The notes under the pieces are model-generated. The model was not told the origin of the DNA and searched no databases. It saw only the letters and a list, made by a program, of their open reading frames with translations. The position numbers and the translations under genes are program-made. Below are positions 23,380 through 24,926 of a stretch of 24,926 nucleotides of DNA, piece after piece. The stretch is from positions 1 through 24,926 of IMG/VR virus record IMGVR_UViG_3300017730_000076. One strand, 5' to 3'. Source of the DNA: a virus. Position 1 is the stretch's first letter; every line of letters starts with the position of its first letter.

Positions 23380-24123
23380 CTATTGATTCGTTGATTTTAA
23401 TAACCAACCTTTAGTGGCATCTGTATACATAAAAGTAATAGATTGATTATTTACATTCATTGTAAAATTACTTGCTGCCCCTTGAATAGGTTGACTATTT
23501 CTATTTACTGTAACATTATTAGAAGCAAAACCTCCAGTTGCAGAAATATCCATAACAGTTACTTCATCACCTGTTGAAGGTGAAGCAGGTAGTGTGATAG
23601 TTACTGCGTTACTAGTAGTTGAGACTAAAACTTGATCTCCATTAACTGCAGTATATGCAGTAGTAGAAGCTGAATTAATAGTAATTGTTCCTTTTTGAAG
23701 GATAGCACCTAATGTTGTATTAGTTCCGTCTGAATAAAATAAAGAAGTAGATCCTGGTGCTAAAGGAACACTAGTTCCGCTACCACTTGTCAAAACATTT
23801 ATTGTAAATTCAGATGTAGTTCTATTGGTTGTGTCTTCTAATATAAAAACTCTAGCTCCTGCTGCAGCCATAGTTACAGTGCTATTTGCACCTAACGTAC
23901 CTGCAAGTTTAATGTATAAATTTTTTCCCTCTGATGTTGCACCATCAGAAACAGCTAGAGCTGTATCATATGGAGCTGTTGCTACCATAGTTTTACTTAA
24001 GACTCCACTTGAAGCCTGAGCTAGTATATTTAAATTTGTATTTGTAATTGTTCCCCACTGACCAGCTTTTTCGCCGGTAGTCATTATTTCTAATTTTAAA
24101 TCTGATGAATATGATGATGGCAT
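23380..24123 (-). CDS. Tail-fibre-like protein, MPSSY family
   Basis: I start this protein at ATG 24123 (MPSSYSSDLKLEIMTTGEKA), which gives 247 aa and begins with the usual N-terminus of this family; an upstream in-frame start at 24150 would lie inside the previous gene. The segment TGEKAGQWGTITNTNLNIL is the hallmark of a tail-fibre/appendage family abundant in marine phages. The rest is Thr/Ser/Val-rich beta sequence (ITINSASTTAYTAVNGD, TVMDISATGGFASNNVTV), ending in a GWLLKSTNQ tail. It probably contacts the host surface or joins fibres to the tail. The start lies 2 bases after the preceding stop codon. Confidence 0.8.
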   Translation of the reverse strand: MPSSYSSDLKLEIMTTGEKAGQWGTITNTNLNILAQASSGVLSKTMVATAPYDTALAVSDGATSEGKNLYIKLAGTLGANSTVTMAAAGARVFILEDTTNRTTSEFTINVLTSGSGTSVPLAPGSTSLFYSDGTNTTLGAILQKGTITINSASTTAYTAVNGDQVLVSTTSNAVTITLPASPSTGDEVTVMDISATGGFASNNVTVNRNSQPIQGAASNFTMNVNNQSITFMYTDATKGWLLKSTNQ

Positions 24124-24125
24124 AA

Positions 24126-24572
24126 TTAATACGGTATTATTTCTTTCCAAACACTATTAGTATTTGGATCTATGTTACTCCATGTTATTGCACTACCGAC
24201 TCCTGTTTTTACTACAATTGAAGAACCTGTAGGACTTATATTTGCGTCACCAGTTATTGTAACCGATGTTGTCGTTAAATTCAAGGTATTTCCAGTAATA
24301 GATACAACTGCATCTCCTGTTACTACTACTGTTCCAGATCCTAGTCCTAAAGCATTACCATTAACTGTAAGATTGGCATCTCCTGAAACAACAGGAGTTC
24401 CTGATTTTAATAAAATAGGATCAGGGTCAGCTATTTGAACTATAGAGTTAGCTGTAATATTAACATTACCAATACCAACAGCAATATCATTACCGTTAAC
24501 TGTAATTACAACACTATTATCTATTCCAGATGTAGCCCAAGGGAACTCTGAAAATGATCCAAATCCTAACAT
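24126..24572 (-). CDS. Beta-repeat tail protein, 148 aa
   Basis: This protein has an N-terminal MLGFGSFSEFPWATSG, then about four imperfect 22-24-residue repeats with the pattern VxVTGDAxxxVxGNxLxL (VVSGDANLTVNGNALGL, VVVTGDAVVSITGNTLNL, VTITGDANISPTGSSIVV), and a C-terminal ITWSNIDPNTNSVWKEI. Such repeat proteins are common in marine phage tail regions and probably form a beta-solenoid-like adhesin or fibre. The Shine-Dalgarno AAGGA lies 7 bases before ATG 24572. It is the first gene after a strong promoter and a hairpin. Confidence 0.8.
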   Translation of the reverse strand: MLGFGSFSEFPWATSGIDNSVVITVNGNDIAVGIGNVNITANSIVQIADPDPILLKSGTPVVSGDANLTVNGNALGLGSGTVVVTGDAVVSITGNTLNLTTTSVTITGDANISPTGSSIVVKTGVGSAITWSNIDPNTNSVWKEIIPY

Positions 24573-24587
24573 ATAAAATCCTTAAAA

Positions 24588-24621
24588 GGAAGCAGGGGGT
24601 ATGTGGTGGTGCCCTGCCTCC
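24588..24621 (-). terminator. GC-rich hairpin between oxygenase gene and tail operon
   Basis: On the minus strand, GGAGGCAGGG (24621-24612) pairs with CCCTGCTTCC (24597-24588) as a 10-bp stem with one mismatch and a 14-base loop. It is followed by TTTTAAGGATTTT, a weak T-tract. It could terminate the upstream oxygenase transcript, or, because the promoter at 24657-24630 would start transcription just before it, form a protective 5'-end stem-loop on the tail mRNA. Confidence 0.55.
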
Positions 24622-24629
24622 ATCTAAAG

Positions 24630-24657
24630 ATTATACACTATAAATCTACAGTATCAA
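24630..24657 (-). promoter_or_regulatory. Strong sigma70-type promoter for the tail/virion operon
   Basis: On the minus strand, TTGATA (24657-24652, 5/6 match to -35) is followed by a 16-base spacer and TATAAT (24635-24630, perfect -10). It overlaps the last codons of the oxygenase gene. Predicted start about 24623-24625, just before the hairpin. It is the best promoter in the window and lies in one of the few real gaps. Confidence 0.6.
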
Positions 24658-24926
24658 CTCCGTTAATGATGCATTTTCTCCTAAATTGCCTTTGTAAAAA
24701 GTGTTAAAAGCAAGACTTACTCTAGTATTATTACCTTGTTTAGTTTCTACTTGATGAGTAGTTGATGATGGAAACATAAATAAATTACCTGTTTCTACAG
24801 GAAAAAACCAAGTATTAGAGTTCCACAAATTAAATTTTTCTTTATCTATTTCAGCAGATATTTGTTGATAACCTTTACTATGACTAAAAAGTATTTTATC
24901 ATTTTTTATATCTGAATCAAAATAAA
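24646..24926 (-). CDS. 2OG-Fe(II) oxygenase, C-terminal part (cut by right edge)
   Basis: An open frame enters from the right edge and ends with TAG at 24648-24646; 92 residues are visible. The C-terminal signature of phage 2OG-Fe(II) oxygenases is present: NSNTWFFPVETGNLFMFPSS, then T-H-Q-V-E with the likely distal iron-ligand His, then NTRVSLAFNTF with the 2-oxoglutarate-binding Arg, and KGNLG. The HxD pair would lie beyond the window. Such enzymes are common auxiliary genes in marine phages, hydroxylating unknown protein or nucleic-acid substrates. The start lies outside the window. Confidence 0.75.
   Translation of the reverse strand, partial: YFDSDIKNDKILFSHSKGYQQISAEIDKEKFNLWNSNTWFFPVETGNLFMFPSSTTHQVETKQGNNTRVSLAFNTFYKGNLGENASLTELIL

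Noticed and set aside
24123-24150. Longer start for the MPSSY tail protein
   Set aside because: The family begins MPSSY/MPSTY-like, so ATG 24123 is the natural start.
24126-24572. Possible diversity-generating retroelement target in the repeat tail protein
   Set aside because: No reverse transcriptase gene or template-like repeat was found in the window; the repeats are ordinary beta-repeat protein sequence.
1-24926. tRNA genes, CRISPR arrays, insertion sequences, integrase or attachment sites
   Set aside because: None seen; non-coding space is too small, and no regular spaced repeats or transposase/integrase motifs were found by eye.

Overview
This window is part of a tailed-phage genome. 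It is AT-rich, densely packed and has almost no intergenic space. The genes recognised are phage replication genes (family A DNA polymerase, AEP-type primase, UvrD-like and SNF2-like helicases, a candidate ssDNA-binding protein) and phage virion/tail genes. Base composition, very small genes and several families typical of marine phage contigs point to a marine phage. A podovirus-like phage of a SAR11-type (Pelagibacter) host is the best guess, but terminase, portal and capsid genes are not in the window, so this is inference.

Transcription is almost entirely on the minus strand, so the window reads functionally from right to left. 24926-20627: a 2OG-Fe(II) oxygenase cut by the right edge; a good sigma70-type promoter and a hairpin; then a beta-repeat tail protein, a tail-fibre-like protein, a 665-aa stabilisation/tail protein and three small virion-associated proteins. 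20562-10337: very large virion proteins (827, 291, 544, 1430 and 310 aa), probably internal/ejection proteins. Three of them share a short 'DGGRIG(F/Y)' peptide module whose role I cannot explain. 10347-9779: a small XhlA/holin-like membrane protein translationally coupled to a SpeD-family pyruvoyl decarboxylase, an auxiliary metabolic gene for polyamine synthesis.

8152-9782 is the only plus-strand unit: an SNF2-type helicase and a 68-aa protein. It is divergent from the replication unit (shared 8087-8151 promoter region) and convergent with speD, with overlapping stop codons. 8086-886 on the minus strand is the replication unit: a 119-aa hypothetical, a coiled-coil protein, a candidate ssDNA-binding protein, a strong GNRA-capped hairpin, AEP primase, UvrD-like helicase, a DUF3310 protein, a 55-aa coiled-coil protein and family A DNA polymerase with Leu at the position equivalent to E. 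coli Phe762. 886-1: a conserved hypothetical, a 33-aa membrane peptide and a gene cut by the left edge.

Genes are joined by overlapping stop/start signals (TAATG seven times, ATGA three times), suggesting long polycistronic mRNAs with translational coupling. No phage RNA polymerase, tRNA, integrase, CRISPR array or insertion sequence was seen.
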